A stretch of DNA of 64,000 bases from assembly GCF_006335145.1 (NCBI RefSeq), contig NZ_VDMN01000004.1:356084-420083 (forward strand). Reading direction: 5' to 3'. The DNA comes from Aliirhizobium smilacinae. GTDB taxonomy: Bacteria > Pseudomonadota > Alphaproteobacteria > Rhizobiales > Rhizobiaceae. The translations under genes and the position numbers were made by a program. Below are positions 1 through 8,344 of this stretch, piece after piece; positions within the stretch are counted from its first letter, which is position 1; each line of letters starts with the position of its first letter. The notes beneath the pieces were generated by a model. That model was not told where the DNA came from. It saw nothing but the letters and a program-made list of their open reading frames with translations, and did no database searches.

Positions 1-942
1 CACAAGCCCGAGAATGACCACGCCGCTATCGCCATAGACGGCCTTGAAGCCATCGAGCAACGGCTCCAGCGCCGAGCTGAGATGGAAGGCGCCAACGCCC
101 GGCAGAGACGGGTTGAGCAGCACGATCATGAAAGCCGAAACCATCAGGGTAATGATGCCGAGGATGATGCCCTTGGGCATATCACGCTTCGGATCGACCG
201 ATTCTTCTGCTGCAAGCGGCAATTGCTCGATGGCAAGAAACAGCCAGACCGCGAAAGGCAGCGTGGCCAGCACGCCGGTGAATCCGAATGGGAACCAGTC
301 GCCGTTGCCCTCCGGCAGTTCAATCGCAGCACCGTCTGGGCCGACGCCGATATTCAATGCCCAGCGGGAGAAGTCCATGTTCGGAATGGCGCTGATCCAG
401 AAGAAGACGAGCACCGCCAGCGATATCAAGGTGATCACCAGCGTCACCTTGAACGATAGTTCCAGGCCGAAAACGTTGAGCGCCAGAAACACGGCATAGA
501 AGAATATCCACAGGAGCGGTGAATAGACCGGATCTAACCCGAGGATCGAGTTCACATAAGCCGTGATGAAAGTCACGATCACCGCCGGCGTCAGCACGTA
601 TTCGACGTTTTCGCAAAGCCCCGTGAGGAACCCGCCCCAAGGGCCCATAGCCGTGCGCGCAAACGAATAGGCAGCACCTGTATGCGGCAAAGCAGGGCTC
701 ATTTCCGCGATCGAAAATGTCAGGCCGAGATACATGACCGCGATGATCATGCCGGCGACCAGCATGCCGCCCCAGCCGCCCGTGGCAAAACCGAAGTTCC
801 AACCGGAAAAATGCCCGGAAATGACGGCGCCGACCCCCAGCGCCCAAAGTGACCAGACCCCGGCATAGCGGGAAAGACCGCGCTTATCGAAATAGGATGC
901 ATCAGCCTTTTTGTAGCTGACGCCTGCAGATGAACTTTCCAT
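1..942 (-). CDS. Ethanolamine permease-like APC transporter (3' end outside window)
   Basis: A 314-codon frame stays open to the window edge. It starts with ATG at 942 behind AGGAGACGGGGA on the reverse strand. The N-terminus (MESSSAGVSYKKADASYFDK) leads into a long series of hydrophobic segments; the part around residues 33-55 (ALGVGAVISGHFSGWNFGF) is the glycine-rich first helix typical of amino acid/polyamine/organocation carriers, in particular the ethanolamine permease subgroup. Family knowledge: inner-membrane proton-coupled uptake of amines or amino acids, about 450-480 residues, so roughly a third is missing. No ethanolamine ammonia-lyase gene is in view to support the substrate, so I trust the family more than the substrate. 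Confidence 0.75.
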   Translation of the reverse strand, partial: MESSSAGVSYKKADASYFDKRGLSRYAGVWSLWALGVGAVISGHFSGWNFGFATGGWGGMLVAGMIIAVMYLGLTFSIAEMSPALPHTGAAYSFARTAMGPWGGFLTGLCENVEYVLTPAVIVTFITAYVNSILGLDPVYSPLLWIFFYAVFLALNVFGLELSFKVTLVITLISLAVLVFFWISAIPNMDFSRWALNIGVGPDGAAIELPEGNGDWFPFGFTGVLATLPFAVWLFLAIEQLPLAAEESVDPKRDMPKGIILGIITLMVSAFMIVLLNPSLPGVGAFHLSSALEPLLDGFKAVYGDSGVVILGLV

Positions 943-1464
943 TCCCCGTCTCCTGCTCAAAGCAAAGGGCTCCGGCCCCAACGGCCGGATATGCCCATGG
1001 ACCGGCCGGACCCGATATTTCGGTGTCCGGACCGCGCAGCTTTGACTACTCCCAGGAGGATCTTGTCCGGCATCGCCAGTTGGCTTTGCCGTGTTTCGGA
1101 ACTGTCGCGATCCCTCGACTGATCCGTTGAAATGCATCGTCGTTCAAAATCACGAGGCCACCATCGCCTTTAACAGGCAGCCGCAAATCGTAAACAAAAG
1201 ATTGACGCCAGCATTCTTCACTTTCAAGTTGTCGTCAAATGGAACTTCGCACCGTATGTGGCCAAATTGCGCCTTGCATGTTCCATCCACGACGCCCTTG
1301 CCGGGTTATCCACAGCCGCAGCCAGATCGTTTTTGACACTTGCGAAAAAAATGCTTTGAAAGCTGGGGCTTATGGCCTGATGATCAGAGCCTTGTCTGTC
1401 ACATACAGTTCATGAAACAGCACTACGAGTTGCCGCCGACACGTTAAACCTCAGGAGGACATCC
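943..1464. other. Intergenic region between divergent transporter genes
   Basis: This 522-base stretch separates the reverse-strand permease from the forward ABC operon and must carry both promoters. Short frames inside it show no recognisable protein. The last 30 bases hold the Shine-Dalgarno CAGGAGG for the binding protein at 1465. I see no repeat, RNA gene or clear operator. Confidence 0.5.
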
Positions 1465-2571
1465 GTGCTCAAGAACGCTCACCGCCTTCTTTCATTGACG
1501 ACTGCCGCAGTCGTCGCATCCACCAGCTTCGCTTTCGCAGAGCCGAGCGCGGAACTGATCGCCGCCGCCAAGAAGGAAGGCGCGCTGACCACGATCGCGC
1601 TTCCCCATAGCTGGTGCGGTTACGGCGATGTCATCGCCGGCTTCAAGAAGAAGTATCCGGAAATCACGGTCAACGAACTGAACCCGGATGCAAGCTCGGG
1701 TGACGAAATTGAAGCCATCAAGGCAAACAAGGACAACAAGGGGCCGCAGGCTCCCGACGTGATCGACGTTGGTCTGTCCTTCGGCCCGTCCGCCAAGGCA
1801 GATGGCCTGATCCAGCCCTACAAGGTATCCACCTGGGATTCGATCCCGGCCGATGCCAAGGATGCCGACGGCTACTGGTACGGCGACTATTACGGCGTTC
1901 TCGCCTTCCTGGTGAACAAGGATCTCGTCAAGGAAGCACCGAAGGACTGGCCGGATCTGCTGAAGCCGGAATTCGCCAACTCGGTTGCCCTCGCCGGCGA
2001 CCCGCGCTCGGCAAACCAGGCCGTTCAGGGCGTCTATGCTGCAGGTCTCTCTGCAGCCAAGGGTGACGCTGCCAAGGCCGGCGACGAAGGCCTGAAGTTC
2101 TTCGCCGAACTCAACAAGGCTGGCAACTTCGTTCCGGTCATCGGCAAGTCCGCTTCTCTCGCTCAGGGCTCCACGCCGATCATCGTCTCGTGGGATTATA
2201 ACGGCATTTCCTGGGGCGAGAGCCTCAAGGGCAACCCGCCTTACGAAGTCGTCGTCCCGGCTTCGGGCGTCGTCGCCGGCGTCTACGTCCAGGCGATCTC
2301 CGCTTTCGCCCCGCATCCGAATGCAGCCAAGCTTTGGATGGAATATCTTTATTCCGACGAAGGACAGCTCGGCTGGCTGAAGGGCTATTGCCACCCGATC
2401 CGTTTCAACGATCTTGCCAAGAGCAACAAGATCCCGAAGGAACTGCTCGATGCCCTGCCGCCGGCAGCAGCCTATGAAAAGGCCGTATTCCCGACGCTCG
2501 ACCAGCAGGCAGCCGGTAAGACCGCAATCACCACCAAGTGGGACAGCGTCGTCGGCGCGAACGTCAAGTAA
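1465..2571 (+). CDS. ABC transporter periplasmic solute-binding protein (family 1, AfuA/PotD-like)
   Basis: A 368-residue secreted protein. Residues 1-25 form a signal peptide that probably cleaves after SFAFA. The mature part has the layout of type 2 periplasmic binding proteins (AAKKEGALTTIALP near the start, then PDVIDVGLSFGPSAKADGL). CTCAGGAGG precedes the GTG start. It heads an SBP-permease-permease-ATPase operon (1465-5383) that matches the Fe(III)/polyamine/aminoethylphosphonate import class. Nothing in the sequence fixes the ligand: the mature protein carries a single conspicuous Trp-Cys region (HSWCGYGD), and I would not assign iron or spermidine. Confidence 0.85.
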   Translation: MLKNAHRLLSLTTAAVVASTSFAFAEPSAELIAAAKKEGALTTIALPHSWCGYGDVIAGFKKKYPEITVNELNPDASSGDEIEAIKANKDNKGPQAPDVIDVGLSFGPSAKADGLIQPYKVSTWDSIPADAKDADGYWYGDYYGVLAFLVNKDLVKEAPKDWPDLLKPEFANSVALAGDPRSANQAVQGVYAAGLSAAKGDAAKAGDEGLKFFAELNKAGNFVPVIGKSASLAQGSTPIIVSWDYNGISWGESLKGNPPYEVVVPASGVVAGVYVQAISAFAPHPNAAKLWMEYLYSDEGQLGWLKGYCHPIRFNDLAKSNKIPKELLDALPPAAAYEKAVFPTLDQQAAGKTAITTKWDSVVGANVK

Positions 2572-2581
2572 ATCAAATCAG

Positions 2582-2610
2582 CCTCCCCGTCCAAACGGCG
2601 GGGAGGTTTT
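2582..2610 (+). terminator. Intra-operon hairpin after the binding-protein gene
   Basis: CCTCCCCG (2582-2589) pairs with CGGGGAGG (2599-2606) and is followed by TTTT. It lies 10 bases after the SBP stop and 28 bases before the first permease. This placement is usual for partial terminators or mRNA-stabilising stems that keep binding protein in excess over permease. Confidence 0.6.
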
Positions 2611-2637
2611 CCCTACTCCGGCAGAAACGACGGCTGA

Positions 2638-3513
2638 ATGTCCTCCGCATCCTCGTCTTTCATCGATCGCCGCACAATCATCGACTGGCTCGGCATCGTG
2701 CCGTTCATGATTTTTGCGATGATGTTCCTGATCATCCCGACGCTCTATCTTGTCACCGGCGCCTTTTTTACCGCCGATGGCCAGTTTACCTTCAAGAACA
2801 TCGCCGATCTGTTCACCCCGACCATCCTCTCGGCTTACTGGATTTCGATCAGGATTTCGCTTGCCTCCTCGCTGGGTGGCGCGCTGATCGGCTTTTTCCT
2901 CGCGTGGGCCGTCGTACTCGGCGGATTGCCCTCATGGATTCGCTCGGGCCTCCTGACTTTTTCAGGCGTCGCCTCGAATTTTGCTGGCGTGCCGCTCGCC
3001 TTCGCCTTCATCGCCACGCTCGGTCGCACCGGGCTCGTCACCCTTTTCCTGCGTGACTGGTTCGGCTTCAATCTTTATTCGACCGGCTTCAACCTCCTCT
3101 CCTTCTTCGGTCTCACCATCACATACATGTTCTTCCAGATCCCGTTGATGGTGCTGATCCTCACACCTGCACTCGACGGGCTGAAGAGGGAGTGGCGCGA
3201 AGCCTCCGAAAGCCTTGGGGCTTCCACTTGGCAGTACTGGCGGATGGTCGGCCTGCCTATCCTTTGGCCAAGCCTTCTCGGCACCACCCTGCTTCTGTTT
3301 GCAAACGCCTTCGGCGCCATCGCCACGGCCTATGCGCTGACCGGTGCCTCGCTCAACATCGTACCGATCCTGCTTTACGCCCAGATCCGCGGTGACGTGC
3401 TGCACAATCCGAACCTCGGTTACGCGCTGGCCCTCGGCATGATCGTTATCACCGGCCTCTCGAACATCCTCTACATCTGGCTGCGCATGCGCGCCGAACG
3501 CTGGCAGAAGTGA
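2638..3513 (+). CDS. ABC transporter permease, first subunit
   Basis: A 291-residue inner-membrane protein with about six hydrophobic segments. The binding-protein-dependent transport EAA loop is visible around residues 185-205 (REASESLGASTWQYWRMVGLP), the site that docks on the ATPase. It follows the SBP gene after the hairpin and is separated from the second permease by 10 bases, so the two are almost certainly co-translated and form the heterodimeric channel. The starting Met at 2638 gives the usual short cytoplasmic N-terminus before the first helix (DWLGIVPFMIFAMMFLI). Confidence 0.88.
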   Translation: MSSASSSFIDRRTIIDWLGIVPFMIFAMMFLIIPTLYLVTGAFFTADGQFTFKNIADLFTPTILSAYWISIRISLASSLGGALIGFFLAWAVVLGGLPSWIRSGLLTFSGVASNFAGVPLAFAFIATLGRTGLVTLFLRDWFGFNLYSTGFNLLSFFGLTITYMFFQIPLMVLILTPALDGLKREWREASESLGASTWQYWRMVGLPILWPSLLGTTLLLFANAFGAIATAYALTGASLNIVPILLYAQIRGDVLHNPNLGYALALGMIVITGLSNILYIWLRMRAERWQK

Positions 3514-3523
3514 GGATGAGACC

Positions 3524-4312
3524 ATGAAGACGTCCAAGTTCCTTGCCTGGCTCGCCATCGCCATCGGCGTGATCTACTTTTTCATACCGCTGCTCGGCAC
3601 GTTCGAGTTTTCGCTGCGTATGCGTCGCGGCGAATATTCGCTCGATGCTTATGGCTCTGTCTTTTCTGATGTCCAGTTCCAGCAGACGTTTGGTTTCTCG
3701 ATCCTGATGGCTTTGTTCACCATCGTCTTCGGCATGCTGCTGGTGGTGCCGACCGCTTATTGGGTGCGTCTGCGCCTGCCGCAAATGCGCCCGGTGCTCG
3801 AATTCATTACTCTGATGCCGCTGGTCATCCCGGCGATCGTCATCGTCTTCGGCTACCTGCGCCTTTACAATTCGTCGTCCTACATCCCGTTTACCGGCTC
3901 CATCTTCGGCACCAACGTGCTGCTGGTCATGTCCTACATCACCCTGTCGCTGCCCTACATGTATCGCTCTGTCGATACGGCGATGCGCACCATCGATGTC
4001 CGAACGCTGACGGAAGCTGCCGAAATTCTGGGAGCGAAATGGCCGACCATTCTCTTCCGCTGCATTTTCCCGAATGTCATGTCCGGTGTTCTGTCAGGCG
4101 CCTTCATCACCTTTGCCATCGTCATCGGCGAATTCACCATGGCATCGCTGCTCGATCGCCCGGCTTTCGGCCCCTATCTGCAGCTCGTCGGCGCCAACAA
4201 GGCCTATGAGCCTTCCGCGCTGGCGATCATCGCCTTCGCCATAACCTGGCTTTCGATGGGCCTTCTTCAGCTCGTTTCCCGTTTCAGCAAATTGGCGCCG
4301 TCCAAGGCATAA
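3524..4312 (+). CDS. ABC transporter permease, second subunit
   Basis: A 262-residue inner-membrane protein with a first helix near residues 7-27 and an EAA-type loop around residues 155-175 (LTEAAEILGAKWPTILFRC). This is the normal partner of the 2638-3513 permease in Fe(III)/polyamine-class importers. ATG at 3524 is preceded by GAGGATGAG. It ends 9 bases before the ATPase start. Confidence 0.88.
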   Translation: MKTSKFLAWLAIAIGVIYFFIPLLGTFEFSLRMRRGEYSLDAYGSVFSDVQFQQTFGFSILMALFTIVFGMLLVVPTAYWVRLRLPQMRPVLEFITLMPLVIPAIVIVFGYLRLYNSSSYIPFTGSIFGTNVLLVMSYITLSLPYMYRSVDTAMRTIDVRTLTEAAEILGAKWPTILFRCIFPNVMSGVLSGAFITFAIVIGEFTMASLLDRPAFGPYLQLVGANKAYEPSALAIIAFAITWLSMGLLQLVSRFSKLAPSKA

Positions 4313-4321
4313 GGATTTCCC

Positions 4322-5383
4322 ATGTCGTTTCTCGTGCTCGACAGCATCAAGAAGAGTTTTGGACAGACGCAGGTCGTCAAGGACTTCCACATGGCCATCG
4401 AAAAGGGCGAATTCGTCTCCTTTCTCGGCCCGTCCGGCTGCGGCAAGACCACCATTCTGCGCATGATTGCCGGGTTCGAGACACCGAGCGATGGAGTAAT
4501 TTCGATCGCCGGAAAGAACCAGAACGGCCTCAAGACAAGCCAGCGTAATATCGGCATGGTCTTCCAGGCCTATGCGCTCTTCCCCAATATGAGCGTCTTC
4601 GACAACGTCGCCTTCGGACTGAAAGTCGCGGGCCAGCCAAAGTCGGAGATCGAGAAGCGCGTCAAGGAGATGCTGAAACTCATCCATCTCGAACATCTCG
4701 CCGATCGTTACCCCTACCAGCTCTCCGGCGGCCAGCAGCAGCGCGTCGCCCTCGCCCGCGCGCTCGCGCCGAAACCGCAGGTCCTGCTGCTCGACGAGCC
4801 GCTCTCGGCGCTCGACGCCAAGATCCGCGTCTCGCTGCGTGAGGAAATCCGTCAGATCCAGCGCCAGCTCGGCATCACCACTGTGTTCGTCACGCACGAC
4901 CAGGAAGAGGCATTGTCCATCTCCGATCGTATCGTCGTCATGAATGCCGGCCGCGCCGATCAGATCGGCACGCCGTCCGATATCTACAATCGCCCGGCAA
5001 CCCGCTTCGTTGCGTCGTTCGTCGGTACACTCAACATCATCGATGCGATTGTTGAGGACCCGGCGGCCAACACCATCCGCATCGGCGAAAACGTCATCAA
5101 ACTGCGCGAGCCGATCGGAGCGTTGAAGGGTGGCGACCAGGTTTCGATCGCACTCCGTCCTGAAGCAGGCTCGCTCAATGAATCGGCCACCGGCGACACG
5201 GCGCTGACAGGTAAAGTCGTATCATCACAGTTCCTCGGCTCCGTCGTCCGCACCAGATTTGAGGTCGGCGGCAACCAGATTTCGTTCGATATGTTCAATG
5301 CCCCGGACAAGATCCTGCCGCAGCTGGGCGAGACTGTAACGCTGCGTTTCGCCGCCAGCGATCTGCTGTTGATCAAGGATTGA
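4322..5383 (+). CDS. ABC transporter ATP-binding protein (PotA/FbpC-like)
   Basis: A 353-residue ATPase that powers the importer encoded just upstream. Motifs in order: Walker A GPSGCGKTT near residue 38, Q-loop in MVFQAYALFP, signature LSGGQQQR, Walker B VLLLDEPLSALD, H-loop FVTHDQEEA. A C-terminal TOBE-type domain of about 110 residues (VSIALRPEAGSL onward) is typical of the PotA/FbpC/MalK branch and may sense regulators. It is the last gene of the operon; the next gene is 169 bases on. Confidence 0.92.
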   Translation: MSFLVLDSIKKSFGQTQVVKDFHMAIEKGEFVSFLGPSGCGKTTILRMIAGFETPSDGVISIAGKNQNGLKTSQRNIGMVFQAYALFPNMSVFDNVAFGLKVAGQPKSEIEKRVKEMLKLIHLEHLADRYPYQLSGGQQQRVALARALAPKPQVLLLDEPLSALDAKIRVSLREEIRQIQRQLGITTVFVTHDQEEALSISDRIVVMNAGRADQIGTPSDIYNRPATRFVASFVGTLNIIDAIVEDPAANTIRIGENVIKLREPIGALKGGDQVSIALRPEAGSLNESATGDTALTGKVVSSQFLGSVVRTRFEVGGNQISFDMFNAPDKILPQLGETVTLRFAASDLLLIKD

Positions 5384-5384
5384 T

Positions 5385-5410
5385 CCGAACATCGGGTTGC
5401 CCCTGTTCGG
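5385..5410 (+). terminator. Possible weak terminator stem
   Basis: CCGAACA (5385-5391) and TGTTCGG (5404-5410) can form a 7-bp stem immediately after the ATPase stop. There is no T-run after it, so it may only be a processing or stabilising stem. Confidence 0.3.
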
Positions 5411-5552
5411 CCTGTTGCCGAACTGCATCTCCATGCCAGTGGATTGACTGACAAAACGGCCTTTAAGCCTTGATATACGGCCTTCTATGCCGCATTCCGG
5501 TCGGTGCTATCTCCCTGAGCGGGAGGCCACCCCGTACATTCAGTTGAGTGCA

Positions 5553-6902
5553 ATGTCTTCGATTACCTCATCGGCTCCTTCCGGAGCCGCTCCGCGCCGC
5601 CTCACCTCCCAGGATTTCCGCACCCTTGGCCTTGCCGCCCTCGGCGGTGCGCTGGAATTTTATGATTTCATCATTTTCGTCTTTTTCGCGACGGTGATCG
5701 GCAAGCTGTTTTTCCCCCCGGACATGCCGGACTGGCTGGTTCTGATCCAGACCTTCGGCATTTTCGCCGCGGGTTATCTCGTTCGTCCTCTGGGCGGCAT
5801 CGTGCTCGCTCATTTCGGCGACATGTTCGGCCGCAAGAAGGTCTTCGCCTTCTCGATCCTGCTGATGGCGCTGTCGACGCTCGGCATGGCGCTGATGCCG
5901 ACCTATGCCACGATCGGTGTGTTCGCACCCATCCTTCTGGTGCTGATGCGCATCCTGCAGGGTGCCGCCATCGGCGGTGAAGTGCCCGGCGCCTGGACTT
6001 TCGTCGCCGAACACGTGCCTTTCCGCCGCGTTGGTTTTGCTTGCGGCTTCCTCACCTCCGGCCTGTCGCTCGGCATTTTGCTCGGTTCTTCGATCGCAGC
6101 CGTCATCAATACGGTCTTCACGCCCGAGGCGATCGCCGATGGGGCATGGCGCATCCCCTTCTTCATCGGCGGCATCTTCGGTCTGTTGTCTGTCTGGATG
6201 CGCCGCTGGCTGCAGGAAACGCCGATCTTTGCGGAAATGAAGGCCAGCCGCGCCCTTGCGCCGGAACTGCCGCTGAAGACAGTGCTGCGCGATCACAAGC
6301 GCGGTGTGATCATCTCGATGCTGCTCACCTGGATCCTGTCTGCGGCGATCGTCGTCACAACCCTGATGACCGCAACGCTGTTGCAGAAGCTCTACGGCTA
6401 CACTGCCCAGCAGTCACTCGCCGCCACCAGCTTCGGCACCGTGTTCCTGATTTTCGCCACCTCGGCTGCGGGCGCTATCGTCGATAGGATCGGATCAGGC
6501 CGCTTCTTCACCGTCGCAGGCATCGTTTTCGGTGCCGCCACTTGGGCCTTCTACAGCTTCGCCGGCACGTCGATCATCACGGTTTTCGTACTTTACGCAA
6601 TCATGGGTCTCGCAGTCGGCATGGTCGGGGCGATCCCTTATGTGATGGTCCGCGCCTTCCCGGCACGCGTCCGTTTCACCGGCCTCTCCTTTTCCTACAA
6701 CGTCTCCTACGCCATATTCGGTGGTCTCACCCCGATCGCGGTTACATCGGCTCTTGCCATCAACCCGATGGCTCACGCCTGGTATCTGCTGTTCATTGCG
6801 GCGCTGACGGTCGGCGTCGGCATCTACCTGATGCTTCATGGAGACAAGGTCGAGTCTGAAGCTGGCATCGAAGAATTGACGGCGCGGCTGGCCAAGGCCT
6901 GA
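5553..6902 (+). CDS. MFS transporter, metabolite:H+ symporter (MHS) family
   Basis: A 449-residue 12-helix carrier. The start region LEFYDFIIFVFFATVIGKLF is the MHS hallmark (compare ProP, ShiA, KgtP), and GDMFGRKKVF is the conserved loop 2-3 motif. Family knowledge: proton-coupled uptake of organic acids or osmolytes. I chose the Met at 5553; an in-frame ATG at 5487 would add 22 residues that do not look like a carrier N-terminus. It follows the ABC operon at 169 bases and may have its own promoter. Substrate unknown. Confidence 0.85.
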   Translation: MSSITSSAPSGAAPRRLTSQDFRTLGLAALGGALEFYDFIIFVFFATVIGKLFFPPDMPDWLVLIQTFGIFAAGYLVRPLGGIVLAHFGDMFGRKKVFAFSILLMALSTLGMALMPTYATIGVFAPILLVLMRILQGAAIGGEVPGAWTFVAEHVPFRRVGFACGFLTSGLSLGILLGSSIAAVINTVFTPEAIADGAWRIPFFIGGIFGLLSVWMRRWLQETPIFAEMKASRALAPELPLKTVLRDHKRGVIISMLLTWILSAAIVVTTLMTATLLQKLYGYTAQQSLAATSFGTVFLIFATSAAGAIVDRIGSGRFFTVAGIVFGAATWAFYSFAGTSIITVFVLYAIMGLAVGMVGAIPYVMVRAFPARVRFTGLSFSYNVSYAIFGGLTPIAVTSALAINPMAHAWYLLFIAALTVGVGIYLMLHGDKVESEAGIEELTARLAKA

Positions 6903-6930
6903 TCACTGCCCCGAATGCAGTTTAAAAACG

Positions 6931-6963
6931 AAAGCCGGAAAGCAAAGACTTTCTGGCTTTTTT
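6931..6963 (+). terminator. Rho-independent terminator
   Basis: A 12-bp stem with one G-U pair: AAAGCCGGAAAG (6931-6942) against CTTTCTGGCTTT (6949-6960), continuing into a T-run. It follows the MHS gene by about 28 bases. Confidence 0.85.
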
Positions 6964-7110
6964 ATTGGGCGACGGCAGCCGAGACGCGCTCCGCGGAAAT
7001 ACTATCAACAACAAAAAATCGAAAAATACTTAAGATAAATTGACGGCAAGAGATGAAATTATAACATAATCACAAGACATATAAACACAGCTACAAGACG
7101 TGAGAATTTC

Positions 7111-8178
7111 ATGCGAAATCATTACGAAGTCTTGGATGTATTGCGTTTTGTAGCCGCCGCAGGCGTTCTTTTATTTCACCTCGGGCATTGGCTCAACTTA
7201 CCTTGGCTGCTTCCCAACGCCGGCATAGCAGTCGATTTTTTCTTCTGCCTTAGCGGCTTTGTCATGGTCATCGCATATCAACACAAAGTAGGTTCAGCCT
7301 CCGACCTATTGCCATTCCTGCGCGTCAGAGTGCTGCGACTTTGGCCCATGATCATAGTCGCAACCTTCATCAGCGCCGGCTACCTCCTTGCAAAAGGCTT
7401 CCTGTCACCGGAGGCGCCGACCGCCTCAATCGTTTTGGAAGCCGTCAGCTTGTCACTGCTTTCCATTCCTTACATAAGCGCGCCGGAATCCCTTGGAGGC
7501 CCGCAGGTATTCCCTCTAAACGGCCCGCAATTCTCATTGTTCTTTGAGTTATTCGTGAACATTGTCTGGACCGCTATCCTGATCACCTTCCCCAGAAGGT
7601 TTTATCTGGCGATTTGCACCTTCCTGGTCCTGCTTTCGGCAACCCGTATTCCCTATGGTTTCGGTGGTGATACGACCGCAAATTTCTGGTTTGGTTTCCC
7701 GCGAGTAACCTGCTCGTTTTTCCTCGGCATTTTGGCCGCCAACATATTCATGAAGGATCGGTCACCGAGTGTTTTGAGCCAGAGAGTGTTTGTAGCTCTG
7801 CTTTTGCTCACCGCGCTCATCGTGGTTCTGCCGATACGATTGGGCCTGATTGCAACGACCTGGACGATCATCGTATCGCCAATACTTGTCGTGCTCGGTG
7901 CCAAGCAGAGCCTGCCTTCGCGGCTGAAGGCAACGGCCACGTTCAGCGGCACCCTCTCGTATCCGATCTATACCCTGCACTACCCGATGTTCTGCTGGTT
8001 GAATGGCATCTATGTCATGACGATGAAATCGCAGGGCGGCTTGCTGGAAGCTGGCATCCTTTTCCCGATAATCTTGGCCATATGCTGCCTGGTCACGGTC
8101 AAGATCGAATTGCCCGTCATGGCACGTTTGAGACGGACCAGGATGCCATCAGCAACCAGCGTGTCGGACAATTCATGA
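7111..8178 (+). CDS. Acyltransferase 3 family membrane protein (OafA/ExoZ-like)
   Basis: A 355-residue multi-pass protein of the acyltransferase-3 family, which O-acetylates or succinylates surface polysaccharides. The N-terminal LDVLRFVAAAGVLLFHLGHW carries the catalytic Arg and His of the family, and AVDFFFCLSGFVM is the second conserved block. About ten hydrophobic stretches follow. The 130 bases upstream are very AT-rich (runs of A, ATAACATAATCACAAG), and codon choice is visibly less GC-biased than in neighbours, which suggests acquisition by transfer. It stands alone between a terminator and the convergent metH. The polysaccharide target cannot be told. Confidence 0.85.
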   Translation: MRNHYEVLDVLRFVAAAGVLLFHLGHWLNLPWLLPNAGIAVDFFFCLSGFVMVIAYQHKVGSASDLLPFLRVRVLRLWPMIIVATFISAGYLLAKGFLSPEAPTASIVLEAVSLSLLSIPYISAPESLGGPQVFPLNGPQFSLFFELFVNIVWTAILITFPRRFYLAICTFLVLLSATRIPYGFGGDTTANFWFGFPRVTCSFFLGILAANIFMKDRSPSVLSQRVFVALLLLTALIVVLPIRLGLIATTWTIIVSPILVVLGAKQSLPSRLKATATFSGTLSYPIYTLHYPMFCWLNGIYVMTMKSQGGLLEAGILFPIILAICCLVTVKIELPVMARLRRTRMPSATSVSDNS

Positions 8179-8344
8179 CGACCTAACAGGCCTGACACCA
8201 CCGGAAATGCCGGCGATCTTCTGCACCGGAGGATAGCCCCAAATCGGATCAGCAATAGGCAGTCGGGACCATTCGGCCCGATCGGTCAAACGAATTGTCC
8301 GGGAGACCTTCTAGCCTTCCGAACAACATCGCTTTTATGAAGGC

